Source: Aquitalea aquatica (GTDB taxonomy: Bacteria; Pseudomonadota; Gammaproteobacteria; Burkholderiales; Chromobacteriaceae). From it: a stretch of DNA of 32,664 nt. A model generated the notes under the pieces. That model saw only the letters and a program-made list of their open reading frames with translations, was not told the DNA's origin and did no database searches. The stretch covers positions 1 to 32,664 of the forward strand of contig NZ_JACERN010000007.1 of the NCBI RefSeq assembly GCF_013911085.1, in the 5' to 3' direction. The translations under genes were made by a program, and so were the position numbers. Each line of letters opens with the position of its first letter. Within the stretch, counting starts at the first letter, position 1. Positions 25,071 to 32,420 of the stretch are shown here, piece by piece.

Positions 25071-25092
25071 TCCGGCCACACCGGTGGCCGGA
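25071..25092 (-). terminator. Stem-loop after trpD
   Basis: TCCGGCCAC and GTGGCCGGA pair perfectly around a 4-base loop, 15 bases past the trpD stop. On the reverse strand it is followed by TAGTTTGACTATTG, so termination may be partial. TTGACT there could be the -35 of the phosphomannomutase gene. Confidence 0.65.
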
Positions 25093-25107
25093 CGTGCAAG
25101 AACGGGG

Positions 25108-26136
25108 TTAGGCAGCCAGTGACTGGCTCAGTGCTATCAGTTGCTGCAGTTTGGCGCGCGCCTGGCCGCTGGCCAGTACTTCGCGGGCCAGGGCAATGCC
25201 ATCCGCCAGTGTGGTGCAAATGTCCGCAGTATAAATGGCTGCACCGGCATTGAGCAGCACGATGTCCTGCGCCGGGCCGGGCTGGTTGTCCAGTACCGAC
25301 AGCAGGATGTCACGGGATGCAGCCGCGCTGGTGGCCTGGATGTCTTTGAGTTCGAAGAAGCTGAAGCCCAGTTCGCGCGGGTCCAGGATGTACTCCTCGA
25401 TCTGGCCGTTTTTCAGTTCGGCCACCATGGTACGGTCGCTGAGGGTGATTTCATCCAGACCATCCATGCCGTGCACGATCATCACATGCTTGCTGCCCAG
25501 TTGCTTCAACACCCGCGACTGGATGCCGACCAGATCAGGATGGAATACGCCCATGATCTGGTGGTCGGCGTTGGCCGGATTAGTCAGCGGCCCCAGGATG
25601 TTGAAGATGGTGCGCGCGCCCAGTTCCTTGCGGATGGGGGCAACATGCTTCATTGCACTGTGGTGGTTGGGGGCGAACATGAAGCCGACGCCGATCTCAT
25701 CGATACAGCGGGCCACTTGCTCCGGGCTGAGTGCCAGATTGACACCCAGTAGCTCCAGCACATCGGCGCTGCCAGAACTGGACGATACCGAACGCCCGCC
25801 ATGCTTGGCCACTCGCGCCCCGGCTGCCGCCACCACAAAGGCCGAAGTGGTGGAGATATTAAAGGTATGGCTCTTGTCGCCGCCGGTGCCACAGGTGTCA
25901 ATCAGGTGGTCACGCGAACGCACTGGTACCGGGGTGGCGAACTCGCGCATCACGGTGGCCGCTGCCGCGATTTCCGACACGCTTTCCACCTTGGTACGCA
26001 GCCCAATCAAAATGGCAGCCGTCTGGGCCGGCGTCAGCTCGCCACGCATGATCTGGCGCATCAGATCCAGCATTTCGTCAAAAAACAGTTCGTTGCCGTC
26101 AATCAGTCGGTTGAGGGCGGCCTGGGGGGTCAGCAT
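25108..26136 (-). CDS. trpD: Anthranilate phosphoribosyltransferase
   Basis: TrpD joins anthranilate to PRPP in tryptophan synthesis. The 342-aa protein carries the glycine-rich PRPP motif [35 protein letters not shown] and [14 protein letters not shown], all family hallmarks. The start at 26136 ([11 protein letters not shown]) has AAGGA nine bases upstream; the frame is open to 26184 without support. It follows trpG by 89 bases with a hairpin in between. trpC, its usual neighbour, is not present: the next gene is phosphomannomutase. Confidence 0.96.
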   Translation of the reverse strand: MLTPQAALNRLIDGNELFFDEMLDLMRQIMRGELTPAQTAAILIGLRTKVESVSEIAAAATVMREFATPVPVRSRDHLIDTCGTGGDKSHTFNISTTSAFVVAAAGARVAKHGGRSVSSSSGSADVLELLGVNLALSPEQVARCIDEIGVGFMFAPNHHSAMKHVAPIRKELGARTIFNILGPLTNPANADHQIMGVFHPDLVGIQSRVLKQLGSKHVMIVHGMDGLDEITLSDRTMVAELKNGQIEEYILDPRELGFSFFELKDIQATSAAASRDILLSVLDNQPGPAQDIVLLNAGAAIYTADICTTLADGIALAREVLASGQARAKLQQLIALSQSLAA

Positions 26137-26187
26137 GATGAAGGTCCTTGAATCGCGGGCGGGGCTGTCTTGGCAGCACGGCAAAGA

Positions 26188-26212
26188 GGCCCCGTCAGTA
26201 CTGGGCGGGGCC
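26188..26212 (-). terminator. Hairpin between trpG and trpD
   Basis: GGCCCCG (26188-26194) and CGGGGCC (26206-26212) pair around an 11-base loop, 14 bases after the trpG stop. On the reverse strand it is followed by TCTTTG. It may partly terminate or stabilise the mRNA between two enzymes of one pathway. Confidence 0.55.
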
Positions 26213-26225
26213 GTCAGTCATTCGC

Positions 26226-26795
26226 TCAGGCGAATTCCTTGAGGAAATTGTCCAGCATGCGGTGGCCATGCTCGGTCAGGATGGACTCGGGATGGAACTG
26301 CACGCCCTCGATGGGCAGTGTCTTGTGGCGCACACCCATGATTTCGCCGTCGTCAGTCCAGGCGGTGATTTCCAGGCAATCCGGTAGCGTTTCACGCTCG
26401 ATCACCAACGAGTGATAGCGGGTGCAGCTGACCGGATTGGGCAGGTCACGGAACATGCCGACATTATGGTGATGCACCGGCGACACCTTGCCATGCATCA
26501 GTTGCTTGGCGTGGATGATCTTGCCACCAAAGGCCTGGCCAATACCCTGATGGCCCAGGCACACACCCATGATGGGTAGCTTGCCGGCAAAGTGCTTGAT
26601 GGCCGCCACCGAAACCCCGGCCTCGTTCGGGGTGCAGGGGCCGGGGGAAATCACCAGGTACTGCGGCTGCAAGGCTTCGATTTGTTCCAGGGTGATTTCA
26701 TCATTGCGAAACACCTTTACCTCTTGCTGCAGCTCGCCGAAGTACTGCACCAGGTTGTAGGTAAAAGAGTCGTAGTTGTCGATCATCAGCAGCAT
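26226..26795 (-). CDS. trpG: Anthranilate synthase glutamine amidotransferase component (TrpG/PabA)
   Basis: This subunit supplies ammonia from glutamine to TrpE for anthranilate, and in many bacteria to PabB for aminodeoxychorismate. The 189-aa class I amidotransferase has its nucleophile Cys79 in MGVCLGHQ and the His168-Glu170 pair in QFHPES, with the opening [17 protein letters not shown]. The ribosome site is weak (AAGGG about 12 bases upstream); an ATG three codons later is an alternative start. trpD follows. trpE is not in this window, so the complex partner is encoded elsewhere. Confidence 0.94.
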   Translation of the reverse strand: MLLMIDNYDSFTYNLVQYFGELQQEVKVFRNDEITLEQIEALQPQYLVISPGPCTPNEAGVSVAAIKHFAGKLPIMGVCLGHQGIGQAFGGKIIHAKQLMHGKVSPVHHHNVGMFRDLPNPVSCTRYHSLVIERETLPDCLEITAWTDDGEIMGVRHKTLPIEGVQFHPESILTEHGHRMLDNFLKEFA

Positions 26796-26919
26796 GATTA
26801 GCTTGAACCCTTGAATTTGCTGGTATCAATTGGATTGCCAGCTATTTGCTACCCCCTTCGCCACCCCAGGCTGATTTTGTTGGGGCAGGGCAAGCGGGCA
26901 GGTGAATGAGATGGGCTTT

Positions 26920-26925
26920 ACTATA
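26920..26925 (-). promoter_or_regulatory. Candidate -10 for trpG
   Basis: TATAGT on the reverse strand, about 125 bases before the trpG start. No clear -35 accompanies it. I see no Trp-rich leader peptide in the 240-bp gap upstream of trpG, so classical attenuation is not supported. Confidence 0.35.
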
Positions 26926-27035
26926 CCGGAACCGTGTTTGCTGTGCAGCCCATGCAAACCCGCCAGATAGGCGCTGTACCATCATCCGCGCTAGTGATTG
27001 TCAGCCATGGCAAGGGCATTTGCTTCTTCGGCCCG

Positions 27036-27653
27036 CTACTTGATGCTCCGCAAGGGGCTGAGTTCGGCCACTGTCATGGTGAATACCAGTAGCTCATCAC
27101 TTTGATTGGCGTAATGATGCGGTGCATCGGTACGCGCTACTGCTGCACTACCCGTACGCAGGGTATGGACATCATCGCCCACGCCTAACTGCAATTCGCC
27201 CTGTTCGACATGAAACAGTTCGAAAGTCCCCTGTGGATGCCCCTGCGAGGTGAATACCTCACCCGGATGCATTTCCCAGCGCCACAGTTCCACCATGTCC
27301 GGGCCGCTACTGCCTGCCAGTAGCCGTGCCGAGCCACCGCTGGAGCCACTCCACAGCCGCGGGATGTCGGCTTGCTCGATGATGTGAATGGCCGGTGTGC
27401 TGGCCACATTCACAATATCCGCCACGGAAAGGCCCAGCGCGGCCGCCAGCTTGCACAGGATGGCAATACTGGGGTTGGCACTGCCTTTCTCGATTTCCAC
27501 CAGCATGCCCTTGCTGACGCCAGCGCGGCGCGACAGCTCGTCCAGTGACAGTTTCTGCTCTTTGCGATGTTGTTTTAGGCGGTTGGCAAGTGCTGCACTG
27601 ATGGATTCGGCATCGGCACCTGGGTCGGTCATTATGTTGACTGTTTTGGACAT
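27036..27653 (-). CDS. XRE-family regulator with C-terminal cupin domain
   Basis: The 205-aa protein joins a helix-turn-helix of the XRE/Cro type (about 20-75, LKQHRKEQKLSLDELSRRAG, SKGMLVEIEKGSANPSI) to a cupin sensor domain (about 110-195, with MHPGEVFTSQGHPQGTFELF and TDAPHHYANQSDELLVF). This architecture is typical of small-ligand-responsive repressors of metabolic or transport genes. It is divergent from the B3/B4-domain gene with only 43 bases between the two start codons, so it very probably controls that promoter and its own. The ligand is unknown. Confidence 0.93.
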   Translation of the reverse strand: MSKTVNIMTDPGADAESISAALANRLKQHRKEQKLSLDELSRRAGVSKGMLVEIEKGSANPSIAILCKLAAALGLSVADIVNVASTPAIHIIEQADIPRLWSGSSGGSARLLAGSSGPDMVELWRWEMHPGEVFTSQGHPQGTFELFHVEQGELQLGVGDDVHTLRTGSAAVARTDAPHHYANQSDELLVFTMTVAELSPLRSIK

Positions 27654-27683
27654 TGGTCGGTAAGATGAAATGAATCAGTCATT
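27637..27683 (+). promoter_or_regulatory. Candidate promoter and operator for the B3/B4-paiB unit
   Basis: TTGACT (27637-27642) and TAAGAT (27661-27666) are 18 bp apart; the -35 lies inside the XRE gene's first codons. A dyad AATGA-N5-TCATT (27669-27683) covers the expected transcription start, a good place for the XRE-cupin repressor. The predicted start of transcription near 27673 rules out the ATG at 27670. Confidence 0.55.
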
Positions 27684-27696
27684 AAAGGATACCTCA

Positions 27697-28386
27697 ATGT
27701 CAGCTTTTTTACCGTCAATCAGTCCGGAAATCGCCTCTATTGCACCAGGATTTCGCGCCCTGAGCATCCGTGTGGAAGCCGCTATGTTGGCCGTGCCAGA
27801 GCTTGGGGCGCAGCAGTTGCGCGAGGCCTGCCGCTTTGCCCAGGCTGGCGGGCCAGCATGGGCCGATGCACACATGCAGGCATGGGCTGATGTGTTCCGT
27901 GCCTTTGGTGCCAAGCCGCAACGCACGCCGTGTTCGGCAGAAGCGCTGCGCAAGCGGGTGTTGCGCGATGGCAGCCTGCCCGCCATCGATCCGGTGGTGG
28001 ATCTATATAACGCCATCAGTCTGCGTTATGCCATTCCGGTGGGTGGTGAAAACCTGGCGGCCTATATTGGCCAGCCCAGACTGGTGCTGGCTGATGGCAG
28101 CGAGTTGTTCGACACCGTGAAAGAAGGGCTGCCTGCCATGGAGTCGCCCGAGCGCGGCGAAGTGGTCTGGCGTGACGACCAAGGGGTGACCTGCCGTCGC
28201 TGGAACTGGCGGCAAGGCGTAAGAACCCGGCTGAGTGCTGCCGATCGGCAGATGTGGTTCATCCTGGAAAGCCTGCCAGCCATGCCGCTGGAAGCATTGC
28301 AGCAGGCCGGCGATGCGCTGGCACAGGGGATTGCCCAGATGATGCCAGGCTCGGCGATCGAGTCCAGCCTGATTACCTTGCCGTAA
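27697..28386 (+). CDS. B3/B4 tRNA-binding-domain protein (229 aa)
   Basis: The protein is built around a B3/B4 domain, the fold found as the editing module of the beta subunit of phenylalanyl-tRNA synthetase. The relevant stretch is about 85-205: LYNAISLRYAIPVGGENLAAY, LADGSELFDTVKEGLPAMESPERGEVVWRDDQGVTCRRWNWRQ. Free-standing copies are thought to hydrolyse mischarged tRNA or bind small molecules; the function here is unproven. The start at 27697 is chosen because AAGGA lies seven bases upstream and the promoter overlaps the earlier ATG. It is followed by paiB-like after 60 bases. Confidence 0.85.
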   Translation: MSAFLPSISPEIASIAPGFRALSIRVEAAMLAVPELGAQQLREACRFAQAGGPAWADAHMQAWADVFRAFGAKPQRTPCSAEALRKRVLRDGSLPAIDPVVDLYNAISLRYAIPVGGENLAAYIGQPRLVLADGSELFDTVKEGLPAMESPERGEVVWRDDQGVTCRRWNWRQGVRTRLSAADRQMWFILESLPAMPLEALQQAGDALAQGIAQMMPGSAIESSLITLP

Positions 28387-28446
28387 TGTAATGTGGAGTA
28401 CGCATCTGCCATGCGGTGATACATGGCAACACGCCAAGGAGTTGCC

Positions 28447-29094
28447 ATGTATTTGCCAGAACATTTTGCCCAGACTGATATTGCAGCCTTGCACGACATC
28501 ATTGCCAGTCATCCGTTTGGCAGCCTGATCACCCATGATTCCGGCGGGCTGGATGCCAATCATTTGCCGTTCGAACTATTGCGCAACGCGGGCGAGCTGG
28601 GCGTGCTCAATGCACACATTGCCAGGCGCAATCCTCTGCGCGAACAAGTGAAGGATGGTGCTGAAGTCCTGGTGACATTCCGCGCAGCGGATGCATATGT
28701 CTCACCTAATTACTACCCTAGCAAGCAGCTGACACAGCGTCAGGTCCCCACCTGGAATTACATGGTGGTCCATGCGCATGGCCGGATTCGCTTTATTGAT
28801 GATGAGAAGTTTCTACGGGCGGTGGTGGGCAGGCTCACCCGGACGCATGAGGCGAGTCAGCCCGCGCCATGGAAAATGGCCGACGCACCGGCTGAGTATC
28901 TACAAGACCTGCTGCAAAATATTGTGGGCGTACAAGTCGACATTACCCGGCTGCTTGGCAAAAACAAGTTGGGCCAGGATGAGCAGTTGATCGATATGCA
29001 AGGGGCAGGGCAGGCGCTCGCTAGGGGAGTGTGCGGTGCGAGCCAAGCAATTGGCGGTGCGATGCTGGAGCTGGCTCGGCTGCGCGAATCGTAA
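28447..29094 (+). CDS. FMN-binding PaiB-like protein
   Basis: The 215-aa protein belongs to the PaiB family (FMN-binding split-barrel, annotated as negative transcriptional regulators after Bacillus PaiB). Family features are MYLPEHFAQTDIAALHDIIA at the start, the NHLPFEL turn, YVSPNYYPSKQ and VPTWNYMVVHAHG for the flavin site. It lacks a helix-turn-helix, so a flavin-linked enzyme or stress protein is as likely as a regulator. AAGGAG five bases before the ATG is an excellent ribosome site. It lies 60 bases downstream of the B3/B4 gene, probably in one unit under the XRE-cupin regulator. Confidence 0.92.
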   Translation: MYLPEHFAQTDIAALHDIIASHPFGSLITHDSGGLDANHLPFELLRNAGELGVLNAHIARRNPLREQVKDGAEVLVTFRAADAYVSPNYYPSKQLTQRQVPTWNYMVVHAHGRIRFIDDEKFLRAVVGRLTRTHEASQPAPWKMADAPAEYLQDLLQNIVGVQVDITRLLGKNKLGQDEQLIDMQGAGQALARGVCGASQAIGGAMLELARLRES

Positions 29095-29104
29095 TGATCG
29101 GGAC

Positions 29105-29126
29105 GCAGCCCCGGCCATGGGGCTGC
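29105..29126 (+). terminator. Stem-loop after the PaiB-like gene
   Basis: GCAGCCCC and GGGGCTGC pair perfectly around a 6-base loop, ten bases after the stop. It is followed by TCTATCTGG rather than a T-run, so termination may be weak. Confidence 0.6.
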
Positions 29127-29431
29127 TCTATCTGGAGACCCGCTGATCAATACTCGCCCGGCCTTGTCGGGCGGATTCCACGTCAGCCAGTCAGCCTGCT
29201 TGCTGTATGCACTGGTGTGGTGGAGTGGTGGCGGCGTAGCCGGCAAGGGTGAGACTTTGTCTGGGATAGTGGCTGCGATATTGCCCGTAGTCCGCTTGCC
29301 GCTTGCATGGGCCATGCTGGCTGCGTGCTATCTGGCTGGATGATGTTGGAACACAAGCCATGCTAGTATTGCCACCTTGCATCCATGTTCATCAAGCCAG
29401 ATGGCCAACCATTAAGGGCCCAGACTTCACC
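29127..29431. other. Intergenic stretch before the small exported protein
   Basis: I see no gene that can be supported. An extended -10 (TG-N-TAGTAT, 29361-29369) with TTGGAA upstream at a short distance may be the promoter of the next gene. Confidence 0.4.
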
Positions 29432-29824
29432 ATGAATCATTCATTTATTCGCACTGCCCTGTTGCTGGGTGCACTGCTGCTGGGCGGCTTCGCCCATGCA
29501 GAAACCGAAGACATCCCACTGCCGGGTGATGTGCCGAGCGCACCGCTCAAGTCTGCCAAGAAGCCAATGCATCATGCGCCAGCCAGTCAGGCCAATACCG
29601 CCAATGCCCACCGCAAAGCCAGCAAGCCGTCCAGCCGCAAGCATCACGCCGCGGGCCGGGGGCAGCACCGTCAGCATGGCAAGCACGCGACAGCTGCAAC
29701 GCACAAGCCTGCCAGCAAAGTGACGGCAGGCAAAAAAAATGCCGCCAAATCCGCCCATCACAAATCAAGCAAAAACAATAAGCTAGCGAAAAAGCCGATC
29801 AAGAAGCATAAAAAAATGCACTGA
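29432..29824 (+). CDS. Small exported His/Lys/Ala-rich basic protein (130 aa)
   Basis: I do not recognise a named family. A clear Sec signal (MNHSFIRTALLLGALLLGGF, cut after AHA at residue 23) precedes a short acidic stretch (ETEDIPLPGD). The rest is low-complexity sequence of Lys, His, Ala, Ser and Arg resembling histone H1 tails, ending KKPIKKHKKMH. Such a protein is probably disordered in the periplasm or outside. It could bind nucleic acid, LPS, peptidoglycan or metal ions through its roughly 20 histidines. The start at 29432 is fixed by the signal peptide; the ribosome site is poor (AAGGG about 14 bases away). It is followed directly by tRNA-Thr. Confidence 0.75.
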   Translation: MNHSFIRTALLLGALLLGGFAHAETEDIPLPGDVPSAPLKSAKKPMHHAPASQANTANAHRKASKPSSRKHHAAGRGQHRQHGKHATAATHKPASKVTAGKKNAAKSAHHKSSKNNKLAKKPIKKHKKMH

Positions 29825-29868
29825 CGGGCTTGCCAGCTAAGGGGCAAGACGCTATATTGCAGCCCTTC

Positions 29869-29944
29869 GCCGGTGTAGCTCAGTTGGTAGAGCACCTGAC
29901 TTGTAATCAGGGGGTCGCGAGTTCGATTCCTGCCGCCGGCACCA
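29869..29944 (+). tRNA. tRNA-Thr (anticodon UGU)
   Basis: A full 76-base cloverleaf with encoded CCA: acceptor GCCGGTG / CGCCGGC, D-arm GCTCAGTTGGTAGAGC, anticodon arm CTGACTTGTAATCAG with TGT, T-arm with GTTCGATTCC. It reads ACA/threonine codons. The genes immediately downstream are prophage genes, so its 3' end is probably the phage attachment site. Confidence 0.97.
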
Positions 29945-29950
29945 TATTCC

Positions 29951-29986
29951 ACGGGCCTTGTAGAAATACAAGGCCCGTTTTGTTTT
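29951..29986 (+). terminator. Rho-independent terminator after tRNA-Thr
   Basis: ACGGGCCTTGTA, loop GAAA, TACAAGGCCCGT, then TTTGTTTT. It starts seven bases after the tRNA. Confidence 0.93.
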
Positions 29987-29991
29987 CTACG

Positions 29992-30025
29992 TTTTAGACA
30001 GGATATTAGACAACCTCGTCTAATA
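29992..30025. repeat. Direct and inverted repeats at the prophage edge
   Basis: TTTAGACA and ATTAGACA occur 13 bases apart, and TATTAGAC (30004-30011) forms an 8-bp dyad with GTCTAATA (30018-30025). The cluster is between the tRNA terminator and the first prophage gene, where integrase or excisionase arm sites, or a terminator for the phage transcript, would be expected. Confidence 0.5.
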
Positions 30026-30040
30026 CGGCTGTTGCGCAGC

Positions 30041-30463
30041 CTACACAATCACCCCGTCTACCAGCTGGTGGCCATTCCCTCGGCCGTCCTCTTCCCAGCT
30101 CGAACTTCCCCCAAGCTTTACCCCGAGATAGATGCCCAGCCGACGCCAGCGCGGGATGCGTGCAATCTTCGCAGCCTCCAGCAGCACCAGGTTGGCCGTA
30201 GCCTCGTCGCACACCTCGTGATGGTGGTACAGCCAGTCGTGCAGCACCGCAGCCTTGTGCGTGGTATCCCCGAACAGCAGATACAGCACCGGCACGCGCG
30301 GCACGCTGGCGTAGTCTGTCAGGAAGCCCGGCTCGACCGTGATCGTCTTGCCCAAGATGTCAGACTGGTAGACAAATGGCTGCACCACCCGCCAGATGCC
30401 ACGGCCACCGGCCGCAGTATCGTCGACCAGCACGGTAGCCAGCTCGGACAGGAAGGCGCTCAT
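30041..30463 (-). CDS. DUF1353 phage protein (140 aa)
   Basis: The protein matches the DUF1353 pattern: a first strand region VYQSDILGKTITVEPGFLTD, YASVPR, then AAVLHDWLYHHHEV, where the HDWLY motif with histidines suggests a metal-binding or hydrolase-like site. This family is common in tailed-phage late regions and has no settled function. Its ATG overlaps the stop of the lipoprotein gene (ATGA). It is the last prophage gene before the tRNA-Thr. Confidence 0.85.
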   Translation of the reverse strand: MSAFLSELATVLVDDTAAGGRGIWRVVQPFVYQSDILGKTITVEPGFLTDYASVPRVPVLYLLFGDTTHKAAVLHDWLYHHHEVCDEATANLVLLEAAKIARIPRWRRLGIYLGVKLGGSSSWEEDGRGNGHQLVDGVIV

Positions 30464-30891
30464 TGCGATGCACTCGCCGGCAGTGCGCTGGCTTCTGCGG
30501 CTTCTTCGGTCAGCTGCTGGGCAATGATTGATTTGGCCAGATTCACGCCGAAGCTAATCCGCACCTTATCGATCTCCGGCAGCCTGGACGCACCCAGCAC
30601 ATCGAGCAAGATCGGCACGGCCGTGCTGGCCAGGGCCTTCAAGTCGGGCTTCGTCGGTGCAGAAGTCGCGGCAGAGCACACCTTGTCTACGTAGGGCGCG
30701 GCTTTGGCCAAGTTGGCGGCATCCGCCGGGGAAATGATGCCCGGGGTATCGGCGACAGCCGCATTGACGGCCTGCAACTGCGGGCAGACCTGGGCAGCAA
30801 CTTGGGCCGGGGTCTGGTGGGTTGCGGTAGCGCATGCAGTCATGACGAATGCGGCAACGACGAACAGCATGGCAGAGAGAGCTTTCTTCAT
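30460..30891 (-). CDS. Prophage lipoprotein (143 aa)
   Basis: A signal peptide ends in the lipobox MTAC with Cys20, so the product should be lipid-anchored. The mature part is alanine-rich and helical (QVAAQVCPQLQAVNAAV, KSIIAQQLTEEAAEAS) with two further cysteines. It is not an obvious Rz1-type outer-membrane spanin, which is usually shorter and proline-rich, but its place in a lysis cassette makes a spanin-like or superinfection-exclusion role possible. Start and stop codons overlap both neighbours by four bases. Confidence 0.8.
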   Translation of the reverse strand: MKKALSAMLFVVAAFVMTACATATHQTPAQVAAQVCPQLQAVNAAVADTPGIISPADAANLAKAAPYVDKVCSAATSAPTKPDLKALASTAVPILLDVLGASRLPEIDKVRISFGVNLAKSIIAQQLTEEAAEASALPASASQ

Positions 30892-31196
30892 TGGGTAGGT
30901 CCTTTCGATGTGTCAGAGGGTGCTGCGGGAGAATCGGGGATGGCCGGCGGCTTGTAGCGCTGAGCGCCGCAGGTGGCCGCCAGCAGGGCGCTCACTCCCA
31001 GCGAGTAGGTGGCCAGGTCAAAGGGTTTGCCGGTGATGAAGCTGGTCACCACCAGGGCGATGCCGACGATGAATGCCACCGTGGCGGCGGTGTTCACCGT
31101 GTCGAAGCTCTTGCCGTATTCGTCGGTGGCGCAGTCCTTCAGCACGCGGCCAGCCGTGGCGAAGGGCGACAGCAGCAGGGTGAGTAGCTTGCTCAT
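30888..31196 (-). CDS. Two-TM phage membrane protein (102 aa), possible second holin
   Basis: Two hydrophobic segments (about 38-56, TAATVAFIVGIALVVTSFI, and 61-77) lie between an amphipathic N-terminus and a proline-rich tail. The size and topology suit a holin or antiholin, but I do not recognise the family. It overlaps the phospholipase-like gene and the lipoprotein gene by four bases each, so all are translated as one coupled set. Confidence 0.75.
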   Translation of the reverse strand: MSKLLTLLLSPFATAGRVLKDCATDEYGKSFDTVNTAATVAFIVGIALVVTSFITGKPFDLATYSLGVSALLAATCGAQRYKPPAIPDSPAAPSDTSKGPTQ

Positions 31197-31798
31197 GCCT
31201 TCACCGCCTGCCGCTGCGCAGCCACATGCTCGGCCAGCAGCTCTGCCTGAAAACGGGCAACTGCATCCGGGCAGATGAAGATGGTCTGGGTATTGTTCTG
31301 GGCCTTATAGCCGGTGCCGCCAGCCTGGCCGGCCACCACGAAGGTGCCTTCGCCGGAATTGCTCCAGTTGGTGGAGCCTTCGCCACCGACCTTGCCGTCA
31401 GCAACGAAACCCTTGGTGTGGCTGATCTGGTGCGTGGCCGACTGCCCGATGACAAAGTGGGTGTTGAAGCCGATCGGGTCGCGCGCAGCGTCCGAATCCA
31501 GTAGGCGCTTTTCATGCACCCCGCCGGCTTGGGACTTGTCCAGGGTGATCAGGCAGGTGATAGACGGGTCATGCACAATGCCCATGATGATTTCGTTCAG
31601 CTCGTCATCGTCGTAGCCGAACATATTCAGATACAAGCTGACGCTGACGCGGCTCAGCACGTGCTTCAGGATTTCATGCACGTTGTCACGGCCAACATAG
31701 AACAGGTGGAAGTCCTTCGACGCGGCCGGGGAGAATGCGCCTTCCTTGGTGTATTGCTGCAGGTCCAGCAGGTCGAAGGTTTGCAGGGTTTCGGGCAT
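31193..31798 (-). CDS. Phospholipase D-like protein with one HKD motif (201 aa)
   Basis: The protein has a single HxKx4D motif (His127, Lys129, Asp134, in SHTKGFVADGK) followed by GEGSTNWSNSG, the active-site signature of the phospholipase D/Nuc superfamily. Single-motif members such as the Nuc endonuclease work as dimers and cut DNA phosphodiesters, while others cut phospholipids. No signal peptide is present, so it acts in the cytoplasm or leaves with lysis or the virion. Start 31798 is fixed by GGAGG four bases upstream; a terminator-like hairpin stands just before it. It is an unusual member of a lysis module. Confidence 0.88.
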   Translation of the reverse strand: MPETLQTFDLLDLQQYTKEGAFSPAASKDFHLFYVGRDNVHEILKHVLSRVSVSLYLNMFGYDDDELNEIIMGIVHDPSITCLITLDKSQAGGVHEKRLLDSDAARDPIGFNTHFVIGQSATHQISHTKGFVADGKVGGEGSTNWSNSGEGTFVVAGQAGGTGYKAQNNTQTIFICPDAVARFQAELLAEHVAAQRQAVKA

Positions 31799-31816
31799 GT
31801 AGCCTCCAGAATGCAA

Positions 31817-31839
31817 ACACCCCGCACATGGCGGGGTGT
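31817..31839 (-). terminator. Stem-loop between endolysin and phospholipase D-like gene
   Basis: ACACCCCGC and GCGGGGTGT pair perfectly around a 5-base loop. On the reverse strand TTTGCATTCT follows. It would trim read-through from the endolysin gene into the downstream four-gene set. Confidence 0.7.
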
Positions 31840-31859
31840 GGATTGCAAAAATTGTGTGG

Positions 31860-32420
31860 TCAGGCCGGGATCGCCTTGAGGGCAGCCAGGTACAGCGCCT
31901 TGCGCTCAGCGAAACCATTTGCATCACCGATGGCTGCCGTCTTGTGGCCACGGTTCACCATGTCGCTGACACCATCGATATCGCCAGCATCGGCAAAACG
32001 GTTGATGCCTTCTCTTTGCCAAAACTGCCCGGCAGACATTGCGGCATTGGCCGGCTGTTCCAGCAGCTCGGGGTGCGCCAGCAGGGGCTGGCCCAGTGCC
32101 TGACCCATCGCGGCATAGTTCGCCCGGCCAGTGATCTGAATCAGGCCACGGCCACGGAACAGAAAGCCATCACCCGGCTGGGTATTGCCCAGGTCTGTGC
32201 GACCCTGGTAGCCCAGCTGCGCGGCCGTCGGCCCCCAGATTTCCCGCACGTAGACCAGGCGGCCAGATTCATGGCCGATCTGGGCAAGGAAGGCGGCAAC
32301 CCGTAGTCGGGTATTGATTTGGTAGCGGTCGCAGGCAGCCTGCATGGCCGGCAACCATTTCGCTGCAGCCGCCGCCGTGCAGCCGGTGCCGGCCTGCAGG
32401 ATTGAGGTGGTCAGGTTCAT
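31860..32420 (-). CDS. Phage endolysin, glycoside hydrolase family 19
   Basis: The 186-aa protein is a GH19 chitinase-type lysozyme used by phages to break peptidoglycan. The catalytic glutamate is Glu51 in AFLAQIGHESGRL, and FRGRGLIQITGRANYAAMG is the conserved substrate-binding region. There is no signal peptide, so it needs a holin to reach the wall. The start at 32420 shares one base with the stop of the upstream holin-like gene (TGATG), which supports coupled translation; the frame stays open to 32486 without support. Confidence 0.94.
   Translation of the reverse strand: MNLTTSILQAGTGCTAAAAAKWLPAMQAACDRYQINTRLRVAAFLAQIGHESGRLVYVREIWGPTAAQLGYQGRTDLGNTQPGDGFLFRGRGLIQITGRANYAAMGQALGQPLLAHPELLEQPANAAMSAGQFWQREGINRFADAGDIDGVSDMVNRGHKTAAIGDANGFAERKALYLAALKAIPA

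Noticed and set aside
23862-25253. A 463-codon open frame on the + strand opposite phosphomannomutase
   Set aside because: Antisense to a gene with all catalytic motifs intact; composition typical of a mirror frame.
26796-27035. A trp leader peptide upstream of trpG
   Set aside because: No short frame with adjacent tryptophan codons followed by competing hairpins was found.
27670-27696. Earlier ATG for the B3/B4 protein
   Set aside because: It lies at the predicted transcription start and has a worse ribosome site than 27697.
29303-29431. Upstream in-frame extension of the exported basic protein
   Set aside because: It would bury the signal peptide behind 43 residues and has no ribosome site.
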